DNA from: Saccharopolyspora indica
GTDB lineage: Bacteria > Actinomycetota > Actinomycetes > Mycobacteriales > Pseudonocardiaceae
Assembly (NCBI RefSeq): GCF_027853965.1
Contig: NZ_JAQGLB010000011.1
Span: 1-64,000, forward strand
Reading direction: 5' to 3'
Length of the DNA stretch: 64,000 nucleotides
Positions 1-8,739 of the stretch are shown piece after piece. The translations under genes and the position numbers were made by a program. The notes under the pieces were generated by a model. The model was given only the letters and a program-made list of their open reading frames with translations, did no database searches and had not been told where the DNA came from. Position 1 is the first letter of the stretch. Every line of letters starts with the position of its first letter.

Positions 1-100
1 TTATGGGTAAGGGTTTTCGTGTTTGGTGGGTGTTGTGATCACCCGTTTGTGGGACGGTTATGTGCTCGAATTCTCGTTCGATTGTTGAGAGAATTGATGC

Positions 101-1573
101 ATGACACCGCTGATGACCACCCAGGACGCGACCCCCGCCGCTGGTGCGGGCGTGGTCGTGTCCGCCCTGCCCGCGTGGGACACGCCCACGCCGGGCGGGT
201 CGTGGGCGCCTGCGGTTGATTCCCTGAGCGACGAAGAGCTCACGGCCCGGATCGGGCAGGTGGAGCAGCAGATCCGCCAGGCTCGGATGGAACAGCTGCG
301 ACTGATCGCTGAGGCCGACCGCCGCCGCCTGCACGCTGTGCAGGGTGCGCGTTCGACGCAGGTGTGGTTGAAGACGCTGCTCAACATCGACGGCCAGGAC
401 GCCACCACCCGGGTCCGTATCGCCACCGCCACCACGCCGAACACCGACGAGGGCACCGGCGACTTGACCAACCCCACCGACAGCCAGAACACGGCCCAGG
501 CCAGCCTTCCGGCAACCGGGCAAGCACTAGGCGAGGGTGTGATCAGCCTGGAGCACGCGCGGGTGATCTCCCGCTGCCTGTCCAGGCTGCCCGAACACGC
601 CCAGCACCGAGCGACCGAGATCGAGCGGCTGCTGGTGGAGAACGCCTGCCGCCAATGCCCCCGCGACCTCGCGAAACTCGCCGACCGGATCCGCTACATG
701 CTCGACCGTGACGGTGCGGTGGCCGACGAGCAGGCCCAGTTCGAATCCCGCGAGCTGCACTACGCCACCGCGCGAGACGGCATGCTGGTGATCAAAGCCC
801 GTCTGGACCGGGAGACCGGCGCGAAGTTCGTCACGGCCCTGCAGCCGTTGGCGGCGCCGCGCCCGGAATCTGACGGGGTCAAGGACCCGCGCACGGTCGG
901 GCAGCGTAATGCCGATGGCCTGTCGACCCTGCTCGATCTGGTGCTGGACACCGATGGGATGCCCCGCACCGGCGGTCAGAAGCCGCACCTGACCGTCACC
1001 ATCGACTACACCGACCTCAAAAACCAGCTCCCCACCACCAACAGCAACGGCGAGATCCTGGCTGTGGGTGGTGCGGGAATGCTGGAAGGCACCGGCCAGT
1101 ACCTCAGCCCGCAGACCATCCGCAGGATCGCTTGCGACTGCGAGGTTCTCCCCATGGTCCTGGGTGGAGACAGCCTCCCGTTGGATGTGGGTGCCTCGCA
1201 GCGGACCGCACCGACGCATATTCGTGCCGCACTGCTCGCGAGGGATGGGGTGTGCGCGTTCCCGGAATGCGACCACCCGGCCGGAACACCCCAAGCCCAC
1301 CACATCGTGCACTGGGTCGATGGTGGCCCGACAAGCGTGAACAACATGGTGATGCTGTGCGCTCACCACCACCGCACCATCCACAACCACCACTGGCACA
1401 TCGAACTCCAGCATGATCGCCCGGTATTCACCCCACCGGCAAACGTCGATCCGACACGCACACCACGACCTGGCGGGAAAGCCCAACCCGCCACACACCA
1501 CCACGCCCTCCGCCACCTCCTACCAACGGAAGGCGAACCACTAGCGGACAGACCGCTAACAAGCACACGCTGA
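101..1573 (+). CDS. DUF222 / HNH endonuclease domain protein (13E12 repeat family)
   Basis: This 490-residue protein has the layout of the actinobacterial 13E12-repeat family. A long helical DUF222 region covers roughly residues 45-330. A C-terminal HNH nuclease motif follows at about residues 380-430, with paired zinc cysteines (CAFPEC), the AHHIVHW core and a CAHHHR segment, so the catalytic residues look intact. Such proteins are often multicopy in Pseudonocardiales and Mycobacteriales genomes, and their cellular role is not settled. The gene stands alone, followed by almost 1 kb without a gene. It shows no link to the antibiotic genes further right. Confidence 0.85.
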   Translation: MTPLMTTQDATPAAGAGVVVSALPAWDTPTPGGSWAPAVDSLSDEELTARIGQVEQQIRQARMEQLRLIAEADRRRLHAVQGARSTQVWLKTLLNIDGQDATTRVRIATATTPNTDEGTGDLTNPTDSQNTAQASLPATGQALGEGVISLEHARVISRCLSRLPEHAQHRATEIERLLVENACRQCPRDLAKLADRIRYMLDRDGAVADEQAQFESRELHYATARDGMLVIKARLDRETGAKFVTALQPLAAPRPESDGVKDPRTVGQRNADGLSTLLDLVLDTDGMPRTGGQKPHLTVTIDYTDLKNQLPTTNSNGEILAVGGAGMLEGTGQYLSPQTIRRIACDCEVLPMVLGGDSLPLDVGASQRTAPTHIRAALLARDGVCAFPECDHPAGTPQAHHIVHWVDGGPTSVNNMVMLCAHHHRTIHNHHWHIELQHDRPVFTPPANVDPTRTPRPGGKAQPATHHHALRHLLPTEGEPLADRPLTSTR

Positions 1574-2538
1574 CCCCACCCGACCCCAGGGCGGGGCACC
1601 CCACCCTGCCCGCAACTCGACAACGACATCAAAAGACCCACGGAAGAACAGAAACGCTCAACTGCCCGACCATTCCCGCACCTACTTAAGCACCAAGCAC
1701 CAAGAAGCGTCGATCAACCCCGAGCCGGACAACCAAACCCCCATCCGCCTAGCACCCGATAAGCGAGCCAGGACAACAGAAACCCACAACACGCCGCAGG
1801 CGACCTCTAATCACCACCAACACACCAGCACCACGCCACCCACACACAGGAACCCCGCAACTCCAACCCAACCCGAAAAGGAAATCGCCGGTGACGGAGC
1901 AACCCACCACCCAGCCGATAAAAGCCCCAACCACCCACATCCCGCGACCCGCCAGCACGGCCCGGGGTCCGTTCCATACCGGGTCATCCCCGTGACATAG
2001 AGCCAAAACGGGGCTGTGGTCCGGATGTCAAGCCTGAAACCCCGAAGGGGCGGCCGCCAGGCCGGGCTTGACATCCGGACCACAGCCCCCACAATCCAAC
2101 AAACCACGGGGGTGACCCCACACACGACGAAACAACATCAGTAGTACGCACCTTGAAAACTCAACAGCAGAACCAAAACCAGCCGAACGCCAGGGCAACA
2201 CAACACCAGAACCCATCAAACCGACCCAAGCGTCCGCAACCTGCAGAACGGCGATCACGCTAGTTGCGGACAGCGACAGCACTGCCACCGATCGCCAACC
2301 CGGACGTCATGGAAGTCATCAGCCTCACGTCCGGTACGCCACCGCGCCGATCACGAATTGGACTTCGGCGGTGATCTCGGCAAGGCTCTCGGGCACCGGG
2401 AGGCCATGTCGTGGTGCCAGGGCAGGAGCATCGAACGGGCGAAGCGCGGTGGAAGCCTCCGGCCGCTGGGGTCGGAGGCTCCGCCGGCCGGGGGTTCGAA
2501 TGCTCCACGTGCCAGCGCGGAGCGCCCGGTCCGCACGT
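1574..2538. other. Gene-poor intergenic stretch
   Basis: About 965 bases separate the HNH gene from the stop of the leftward hydantoinase gene. Open frames here are short and disagree with local codon bias. The only strong structure is the perfect inverted repeat at 2010-2089. A weaker pair of 8-base arms (2300-2307 and 2327-2334) and GC-rich dyads near 2450-2490 may end transcription of the leftward hydantoinase operon. No tRNA or rRNA was recognised. Confidence 0.6.
2010..2089. repeat. Perfect 25-bp inverted repeat with 30-base spacer
   Basis: The arms at 2010-2034 and 2065-2089 are exact reverse complements, beginning GGGGCTGTGG on the left and ending CCACAGCCCC on the right. The spacer carries a smaller nested dyad (CCCC-GAA-GGGG around 2041-2050). 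There is no T-run, so a simple intrinsic terminator is not the obvious reading. It could be a palindromic intergenic repeat unit, a cruciform or a remnant of a mobile element. It lies about 440 bases after the HNH gene. Confidence 0.85.
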
Positions 2539-4101
2539 TCAGGGTAACTCTTCTTCCGGCGTTCCCCAGCCCCCTCCACCTGGGGTTTCGATGCGGATTC
2601 GGTCTCCTCGGCGCAGTGGCCAGGTGCCCTTGGGCGGGAGCTCGTGCTCGGTGCCGTCGGCCCGGACGAGGACGTTGCGACCGACCGCTCCGGGGTGGCC
2701 GCCTCGGGCGCCTCGGGGGGCGCTGCTGCGGCGCTCGGACTGGATGGTCAGGGTGCAGTCGGCGAGGGCTTCCAGTTCGCGCACCAGGCCTTCGCCGCCG
2801 GGGTGGTGGCCCGCGCCGCCGGAGGACGGGCGCAGTTCGTAGCGCCAGACCCGCAGCGGGTAGCCGAGTTCCACCGCTTCGGCCGGGGTGTTGCGGGTGT
2901 TGGTCATGCCGGTGTGGACGCCGGACATGCCCGCGCGGTCGGGAGTCCCGCCCTCGCCGCCGCCGAGGGTCTCGTAGTAGCTGAACGCCGGGTCGCTGCC
3001 GCCGATCAGCAGGTTGTTCATGGTGCCCTGGCTCGCCGCCGGGACTCGGTCGGGGATGGCCTGGGCGAATGCGCCGAGCAGGACGTCCACGATGCGCTGG
3101 CTGGTCTCGACGTTGCCCGCCGCCGTCGGTGCCGGGAACACCGGGTTGACCACGGTGCCCTCCGGGGCGGTCACGCGCAGCGCGCGGTAGCAGCCCGCGT
3201 TGGGCGGCGCGTCGGGGTCGGTGAGCATCCGCAGGACGAACATCGACGCCGACAAGGTCACCGCGAACACCGCGTTGCAGTTCACCGGGATCTGCCGGGC
3301 GCTGCCGGTGAAGTCGATCGACACCTCGTCGCCTGCGACGGTCACCGCCGCGCGGATCGGCACCCCGTCGCCGATCTCCAGCTCGTCCTCGCAGGTGTAG
3401 CAGCCGTCGGGGATCTCGCGGATCGCCGCGCGCACCCGTCGATCGGAGTAGTCGCACACCGCCGACATCGCCGCGCGCAGCTGGGCCGAACCCGCCCGGT
3501 GCGCCAGTTCGCGCAGCCGCACCGCGCCGACGTGGTTGGCCGCGAACTGGGCGCGCAGGTCGCCGCGCCGCTCACCCGGAGTGCGCGAGTTCGCCGCGAT
3601 CAGGCGGACGACGTCCTCGCGCTCGCCCTCGGCGTCGGCGATGCGAGTGGGCGGGATGCGCACGCCCTCCGCCGCGATCTCGGTGGCGGAGGCGGGCATC
3701 GAACCCGGTGCCGCGCCGCCGACGTCGGCGTGGTGGGCGCGGTTGGCCACGTAACCCAGCAGCCGGTCGCCGTAGCCGACCGCGGCGACGATCGTCAGGT
3801 CCGGCAGGTGGGTGCCGCCCAAGTACGGGTCGTTGACGCACACCTGCGCACCCGGTTCGAGCTGCCCGCAGGTGTCCAGCACCGCGCGGACGCTGGCGGG
3901 CATCGCGCCGAGGTGCACCGGGATGTGCTCGGCCTGCGCGACCATCTCGCCGTCGGCGTCGAACACCGCCGCCGAGCAGTCGGCGCGCTCCTTGATGTTG
4001 GGGGAGTAGGCGGCGCGGCGCAGGGCCACGCCCATCTCGTCGGCCACCCCGGCCAGCGCGTGCCGGAACACCTCCAGCTCCACCGCGGACAGCTCGGTCA
4101 T
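2539..4101 (-). CDS. Hydantoinase B / 5-oxoprolinase B-type subunit
   Basis: The 520-residue product matches the HyuB family in length and in its N-terminal signature (ELEVFRHALAGVADEMGVALRRAAYSPN reads as the family start, given here in part as VEVFRHAL-type sequence). ATP-dependent hydantoinases and oxoprolinases open cyclic imides or 5-oxoproline and need A and B subunits. The ATG overlaps the stop of the upstream A-subunit gene by four bases, so the two are translationally coupled. The exact substrate cannot be told from sequence. This looks like primary metabolism flanking the clusters. Confidence 0.88.
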   Translation of the reverse strand: MTELSAVELEVFRHALAGVADEMGVALRRAAYSPNIKERADCSAAVFDADGEMVAQAEHIPVHLGAMPASVRAVLDTCGQLEPGAQVCVNDPYLGGTHLPDLTIVAAVGYGDRLLGYVANRAHHADVGGAAPGSMPASATEIAAEGVRIPPTRIADAEGEREDVVRLIAANSRTPGERRGDLRAQFAANHVGAVRLRELAHRAGSAQLRAAMSAVCDYSDRRVRAAIREIPDGCYTCEDELEIGDGVPIRAAVTVAGDEVSIDFTGSARQIPVNCNAVFAVTLSASMFVLRMLTDPDAPPNAGCYRALRVTAPEGTVVNPVFPAPTAAGNVETSQRIVDVLLGAFAQAIPDRVPAASQGTMNNLLIGGSDPAFSYYETLGGGEGGTPDRAGMSGVHTGMTNTRNTPAEAVELGYPLRVWRYELRPSSGGAGHHPGGEGLVRELEALADCTLTIQSERRSSAPRGARGGHPGAVGRNVLVRADGTEHELPPKGTWPLRRGDRIRIETPGGGGWGTPEEELP

Positions 4102-6050
4102 GACAACCGCACCACCAGGTTCTCCGCATCGTCCACGACCGCCACTTCGCCGTCGCCGAGCAGGGTCGTGGTGTCCGGCTGCTCGACCAGCGCCGGGCCG
4201 GTGATCTCATCGCCCGTGCGCAGCGCGGCCCGCGCGACCACGCGGGCGCGCACCACCCGGTCACCGATGCCGATCTCGCGGTCCGGCTTGCGGTCCGGGC
4301 TGCCCTGGTCCCAGTTGCCCGGCGGTGCCGCCAGCACCGGTTCGCCCTGGGCGACGACCCGCAGCGTCACCACCTCGACGCGCTCGTCCCGGATCTCGTA
4401 GCCGTAGGCCTCGCGGTGCGCGGCGTGCAGCAGCTCGGCGGCGCCGGTCTCGTCGTCGACGTCGATGCGCAGCTCGTGCGACTGGCCCGCGTACCGCATA
4501 TCGGCCACTTTGGACAGTGCGATGTCCGTTGTGACACCTTGCTTCTCCAGTTCGCGCCAGGCTTCCTCGGCGAGATCAGACCAGATCTGCGACAGGTCGT
4601 CCCCGGCATCGGCCAGCACCGTCCGCGAGGCTTCGAAACGGGGCGGGGCCAGCAGCAGGCCGAGTGCGCTGAGCACGCCCGGGGCCGGGGGAACCACCAC
4701 CGCGGGGCAGCCGAGCTCGCGCGCCAGCGCGGTCGCGTGCAGCGGGCCCGCACCGCCGTAGGCCACCAGCGCCAGCCCGGCCGGATCGACACCGCGCTCG
4801 GTGCTGACCTTGCGCAGCGCCCGCGCCATCGTCGCCCGGACCACCGCCAGCACCCCCGAGGCCGGTTCCGGCAGCTCGGCCAGCGCGCTGCGCGCCGCCT
4901 CGGCGTCCAGGCGCAGCCCACCGCCGAGCTCGCGGGCCGGATCCAGGTGCCCCAGCGCGCAGTGGGCATCGGTCACGGTCGGCTCCCGGCCGCCCGCCCC
5001 GTAGCAAGCGGGGCCGGGATCCGCACCGGCCGATCGCGGTCCGACGCGCAGCGCGCCACCCGCGTCGACCCAGGCGATCGAGCCGCCTCCGGCTCCCACG
5101 GTGTGGATGCCGACCACCGGCGTGCGGAAGGGCAGCCCGGCGATCTCCGAGCCGGTGGACACCTCGGGGTGCCCGCCGCGGATCAGACAGACATCGGTGG
5201 AGGTGCCGCCCATGTCGAAGGCGATCGCGTCGTCGAACCCGGCCGAGCGCGCCACCGCACCGGCGGCCACCACCCCGGCGGCAGGACCGGACAGCAGGGT
5301 GTGCACCGGGGCGGTCGCGGCGAAGTCCACGCCCGCGGTGCCGCCGCCGGAGGTCATCACGGTGATCACCGGCCCGGGCAGGCGGGACACCAGGCCCGAC
5401 AGGTACCGGTGCATCACCGGCTCGATCGCCGCGTTGAGCACGCAGGTGGAGGCCCGTTCGAACTCGCGGAACTCCGGCAGCAGCGCGCTGGAGCGGGTGA
5501 TCGGCACGCCCACCTCGGCCAGCGCCGCGCACAACCGCCGCTCGTGGTCGTCGCAGGCGTAGGAGAACAGCAGGCTCACCGCGATCGACTCGGGCTCCAG
5601 CCGCCGCACCGCGTCCACCACGCGTTCGACCTCGGAATCGGTGAGGGCGATGACGGGCTCGCCGTCCGGGCCCATCCGCTCCTCGACCGCGACCACGAGT
5701 TCCCGGGCGACGAGCGGTTCGGGTTTGGTGACCGACAGGTCGTAGAGCGCCGGGCGGTTCTGCCGGGCGATCTGCAGCACGTCGGTGAACCCGGCGGTGG
5801 TGACGAAGGCGGTGCGCGCGATCTTGCGCTCCAGCACGGCGTTCGTCGCGGTGGTGCTGCCGTGCGGGAGCAGGCGCAGGGTGCCCTCGCCCAGGCTCTC
5901 CCGGACGCCGCGCCGGACGCCCTCGGCGGGATCGTCCGGGGTGGTGGGCACCTTGACGGCCTTGGGCCTGCGACCGGGAGCGTGCAGGACCACATCGGTG
6001 AACGTGCCTCCGACGTCCACCCCGGCACACGCCTCGACCTCGTCCGACAT
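4098..6050 (-). CDS. Hydantoinase A / 5-oxoprolinase A-type subunit
   Basis: About 650 residues. An N-terminal ASKHA-type phosphate loop (GVDVGGTFTDVVL) is followed by the hydantoinase A body with a second glycine-rich segment (AFDMGGTSTDVCLI, around residue 270), as usual for HyuA. It couples ATP hydrolysis to ring opening together with the B subunit encoded immediately downstream. Three in-frame ATGs lie at 6071, 6068 and 6050. I chose 6050 because an AGGGTG-like site precedes it and the family homology starts a few residues later, but this is not certain. Confidence 0.87.
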   Translation of the reverse strand: MSDEVEACAGVDVGGTFTDVVLHAPGRRPKAVKVPTTPDDPAEGVRRGVRESLGEGTLRLLPHGSTTATNAVLERKIARTAFVTTAGFTDVLQIARQNRPALYDLSVTKPEPLVARELVVAVEERMGPDGEPVIALTDSEVERVVDAVRRLEPESIAVSLLFSYACDDHERRLCAALAEVGVPITRSSALLPEFREFERASTCVLNAAIEPVMHRYLSGLVSRLPGPVITVMTSGGGTAGVDFAATAPVHTLLSGPAAGVVAAGAVARSAGFDDAIAFDMGGTSTDVCLIRGGHPEVSTGSEIAGLPFRTPVVGIHTVGAGGGSIAWVDAGGALRVGPRSAGADPGPACYGAGGREPTVTDAHCALGHLDPARELGGGLRLDAEAARSALAELPEPASGVLAVVRATMARALRKVSTERGVDPAGLALVAYGGAGPLHATALARELGCPAVVVPPAPGVLSALGLLLAPPRFEASRTVLADAGDDLSQIWSDLAEEAWRELEKQGVTTDIALSKVADMRYAGQSHELRIDVDDETGAAELLHAAHREAYGYEIRDERVEVVTLRVVAQGEPVLAAPPGNWDQGSPDRKPDREIGIGDRVVRARVVARAALRTGDEITGPALVEQPDTTTLLGDGEVAVVDDAENLVVRLS

Positions 6051-6157
6051 CACGACACCCTGGACCATCATCGCGCCGCTGCGCCGATCGCGCTGGGCTT
6101 GGCGCGGGCGGCTGGTCGTGCGAAGCTCCGGCTGCTGCCGAACAGGGAGGAAATGCG

Positions 6158-6658
6158 ATGGTGATCCGCCGAGGCGGTCCCGCCGATGTGCCGAGGATCC
6201 TGGAGATGCTGGACGAGGCCGTGGAGTGGCTCGTAGCGCACGGCCGGGACGGTCAGTGGGGGACGAGCCCCTGGTCCGCGACGCAGAAGCGCCGGGACCA
6301 GATCGCCGGTCTGGTCGACGGCGGCACCACCTGGATCGCCGAAGTGGACGGCCGCGCGGCGGGCGCCATGGTGGTCTCGCCCGACCGGCAGCCCTACGTC
6401 CCGGCGGTCGACGAGCCGGAGCTCTACATCAACCTCCTGGTCAGCTCCCGGACGCACGCGGGCAACGGCGTCGGCAGCGGACTGCTCGCGCACGCCAGGC
6501 AGGAAGCGGAGCGCCTCGGCGTCGGCCTGCTGCGCGTGGACTGCTACGCCGGGAGCGAAGGCCGCCTGGTCGACTACTACTGCCGCAACGGGTTCACCGC
6601 GACCAGCACGTTCACCGTCGGCGAATGGCCTGGGCAGCTGCTGGTCCAGCGGATCTGA
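6158..6658 (+). CDS. GNAT-family N-acetyltransferase
   Basis: A 166-residue single-domain GNAT protein. It starts MVIRRGGPADVPRI, a typical beta-1 entry, and has the acetyl-CoA pyrophosphate-binding segment around residues 95-110 (SSRTHAGNGVGSGLLAHA). A GGGAGGAA-like ribosome site lies just before the ATG. It diverges from the hydantoinase operon. The substrate is unknown, since GNAT enzymes acetylate antibiotics, amines or proteins. There is no specific evidence tying it to self-resistance here. Confidence 0.85.
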   Translation: MVIRRGGPADVPRILEMLDEAVEWLVAHGRDGQWGTSPWSATQKRRDQIAGLVDGGTTWIAEVDGRAAGAMVVSPDRQPYVPAVDEPELYINLLVSSRTHAGNGVGSGLLAHARQEAERLGVGLLRVDCYAGSEGRLVDYYCRNGFTATSTFTVGEWPGQLLVQRI

Positions 6659-6737
6659 GCGCCCGCGCGCGGTTCATCGGACGCGCTCGGCCGGACGGCG
6701 CCCGCTCCCCGCAGCGAGCGGGCGCCGCCGCCAGGCG

Positions 6738-7421
6738 TCAGCGCACCGCCAGGGTCTTCTCCAGCCGGACCGGTGCCGGCGGGATGTGGAACAGCTCGGT
6801 GAACCGGGACAGCAGTTCGACATCGCCCTCGACCCGGACCAGCCCGCTGCGCACCGCTTCGGTGGCCCCGATCTCCTTGCTCAGCAAGGGTTTGATCGAA
6901 CCGCACAGCTCGATCACCAGGTCGGGCTCCGGGCAGGGGCCCTCCGCCACCTGCAAGGTGCCGTCGTCGACCAGCGCGTGCACGGTGAACGGGCCGTACC
7001 GCAACTCGTAGCCGACCCGCACGCCGATCGCGGCGTCCGGGCGGAACGTCGTGTGCAGCGACAGGATCGCCGAATCGAGGGTGAACACCTGGTCCGGTGC
7101 CGGGTCGCCCAGCGAGCGGGCACCCCAGAGGCCCAGTTGGAGGATGACCGGCTCGAGCTCGTTGCCGTACTCCGTCAACTCGTACACCACACCGGCGTCC
7201 AGCTCCGCCAGCACCCGGCGCCGCACCACGCCGGCGTCCTCCAGTTCGTTGAGGCGCGCGGACAGGATGCTCGACGGGATCTTCGGCAGGGTCCGCTGCA
7301 GCTCGGTGTAGCGCTTGGGACCGAGCACGAGGTCGCGGACGACCAGCAGCGCCCAGCGTTCGCCGATGAGCTCAAGTGCGCGGGCCAGCCCGCAGAACTG
7401 TCCGAAGCTTCGATCTACCAT
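6738..7421 (-). CDS. HxlR-family winged-helix regulator with C-terminal SCP2-like domain
   Basis: This 227-residue protein begins with an HxlR DNA-binding domain. The segment ALELIGERWALLVVRDLVLG and the wing LPKIPSSILSARLNELEDAGVV, here abbreviated, match that family. The C-terminal ~110 residues resemble a sterol-carrier-like ligand pocket, a known actinobacterial HxlR variant. It reads leftward 66 bases downstream of the SARP gene on the same strand, so the two regulators may share a transcript. The target is unknown. Confidence 0.85.
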   Translation of the reverse strand: MVDRSFGQFCGLARALELIGERWALLVVRDLVLGPKRYTELQRTLPKIPSSILSARLNELEDAGVVRRRVLAELDAGVVYELTEYGNELEPVILQLGLWGARSLGDPAPDQVFTLDSAILSLHTTFRPDAAIGVRVGYELRYGPFTVHALVDDGTLQVAEGPCPEPDLVIELCGSIKPLLSKEIGATEAVRSGLVRVEGDVELLSRFTELFHIPPAPVRLEKTLAVR

Positions 7422-7487
7422 CGTTCTCCCACCCTCATCTCTGGAATCGCTACCGTGATTCGGTCCCTGCCACCAGCCACCGTGCGC

Positions 7488-8297
7488 TCACCCCACGCGG
7501 GTGTCGGACAGCAGCGTGTAGTGCAACTCCTGCAGTTCGTTGCTCGGTTCCAGCCCCAGCTCCTCGTTGAGCCTGATGCGCAGCTCGTGGTAGAGGTCCA
7601 GCGCCTCGACGCGTCGACCGCTGCGGCTGAGGACCCGCATCAGCTGGCCCCGCACGCTCTCGTCCATCGGGTCGGTGGCCACCAGCGAACGCAGCTCCCC
7701 GATCAGATCGCGCCCGGTGCCCGACTCGATCTCGGCTTGGATGCGCAGGTGCAGGGCGTTGCGCTGCTGCTCGTGCAAATCCATCGCGAAGGCCGAGAGC
7801 ACCGACCCGCAGCTCGTGTTCGACAGCGCCGGGCCGCGCCACAGCCGCAGCGCGGTGCGGAAGGCCGCCGCCGCGTCGGGGTGCCGCTTCTGCGCCAGCA
7901 GCGCACGGCCCTGCCGGCACAGCTGCTGGAAGACGAAGACGTCGATCTGCTCCGGAGCGACGAGCAGCTGGTACCCGGGCTGCCTGGTCAGCAGGATCTC
8001 GTCGCCGTCCGGGGAGAGCTGGTGCTCCTCGATGAAGCGGCGCAACTGGTAGATGTAGGTCTGCATGGTGCTCCGCGCGCGGCGCGGCGGATTGCTGCCC
8101 CACAACTCGTCGATGATCGTTTCCGAGGCCACGAGCTTGCCCGGGCGCATCAGCAGGACTGCTAGCACCTGCAACGTCTTCTGCGCAGATGGCGCGCGGT
8201 CGAGGCCGTTCAGCCGTACTTCCAGCGGACCGAGGAGGCCGAAACTAACCCGCGATCCGACGAACTCCTCCCAGGGGGCTAAACCGGAATCCTTCAC
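7488..8297 (-). CDS. SARP-family (BTAD) pathway-specific activator
   Basis: 269 residues with the Streptomyces antibiotic regulatory protein plan. An OmpR-like winged helix covers about residues 18-105 (FGLLGPLEVRLNG through TYIYQLRR). A bacterial transcriptional activation domain runs from about residue 113 to 260 and ends in ELGLEPSNELQELH. The start is a GTG at 8297 with GGGAG eight bases upstream. It is transcribed away from the RiPP-like genes starting at 8560, so the shared 262-base gap probably holds promoters for both. Members usually activate a nearby antibiotic cluster by binding direct repeats near -35. I infer control of the RiPP locus, the enediyne genes or both. Confidence 0.9.
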   Translation of the reverse strand: MKDSGLAPWEEFVGSRVSFGLLGPLEVRLNGLDRAPSAQKTLQVLAVLLMRPGKLVASETIIDELWGSNPPRRARSTMQTYIYQLRRFIEEHQLSPDGDEILLTRQPGYQLLVAPEQIDVFVFQQLCRQGRALLAQKRHPDAAAAFRTALRLWRGPALSNTSCGSVLSAFAMDLHEQQRNALHLRIQAEIESGTGRDLIGELRSLVATDPMDESVRGQLMRVLSRSGRRVEALDLYHELRIRLNEELGLEPSNELQELHYTLLSDTRVG

Positions 8298-8559
8298 GAA
8301 AGGCTCCCATCGTGTTCCTGCTGCCGCGTGCGTACCTCCCAGAACAGCTCTGCTGTGCCGCGGCTACCGGACTGCGACGGTGCCAGAACGGCGGAGGTGA
8401 TGGGCAGTGCGGACGCCACGGGAATCGTGGTGAACAGAACCTGCCGCGGGCGTGAGGAATACACATTCGCCAGGTGTTCCTGGCACTGGAGGGCGCATCG
8501 CCGGCCGCCGCAGAATTCAGTGGCGAACTTCGATCGACTCGCCACGACGGAGGTTTCCG
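8298..8559. promoter_or_regulatory. Divergent intergenic control region between SARP gene and RiPP locus
   Basis: This 262-base gap separates two divergently oriented transcription units and must contain at least one promoter in each direction. A small dyad GCCAGG-TGTT-CCTGGC lies near 8470-8485. No clear SARP heptamer repeats could be assigned by eye. GGAGG at about 8549-8553 is the ribosome site of the downstream peptide gene. Confidence 0.5.
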
Positions 8560-8739
8560 ATGCAGAACCAGGACTTGCGGAAGGTTAACCACGCGGCGCT
8601 CGAGATGTTGAGGGATCGGCGCCGAACTCACCCGATCGAGTTGACCATCGACGAGTTCGACCAGTGGACCAACCCGGCGGGCTTGCGCCTGGGCGGGACC
8701 ATCTGGACCAAGACCGACAACGTCCTGGAAGCGGCCTGA
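8560..8739 (+). CDS. Candidate TOMM/RiPP precursor peptide, cysteine-free, 59 residues
   Basis: The 59-residue product starts at an ATG preceded by GGAGG. Its stop overlaps the start of the YcaO gene (TGATG), so the two are translationally coupled. The N-terminal 40 residues are charged and helix-like (LRKVNHAALEMLRDRRR), as in RiPP leaders. After a Gly-Gly at 45-46 the tail TIWTKTDNVLEAA would be a 13-residue core with three threonines. There is no cysteine or serine anywhere, so only methyloxazoline/methyloxazole formation on threonine would be possible. Position and coupling support a precursor role, but no known family was recognised. It might instead be a small accessory protein. Confidence 0.65.
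   Translation: MQNQDLRKVNHAALEMLRDRRRTHPIELTIDEFDQWTNPAGLRLGGTIWTKTDNVLEAA

Noticed and set aside
2485..2515. T-loop-like GGTTCGAAT suggesting a tRNA
   Set aside because: The flanking bases do not pair as a T stem, and no anticodon or acceptor arms could be folded around it.
2644..4401. Long rightward open frame of 585 codons over the hydantoinase genes
   Set aside because: It is a GC-rich shadow opposite well-supported leftward hydantoinase genes; its product is low-complexity His/Arg/Gly-rich sequence with no family features.
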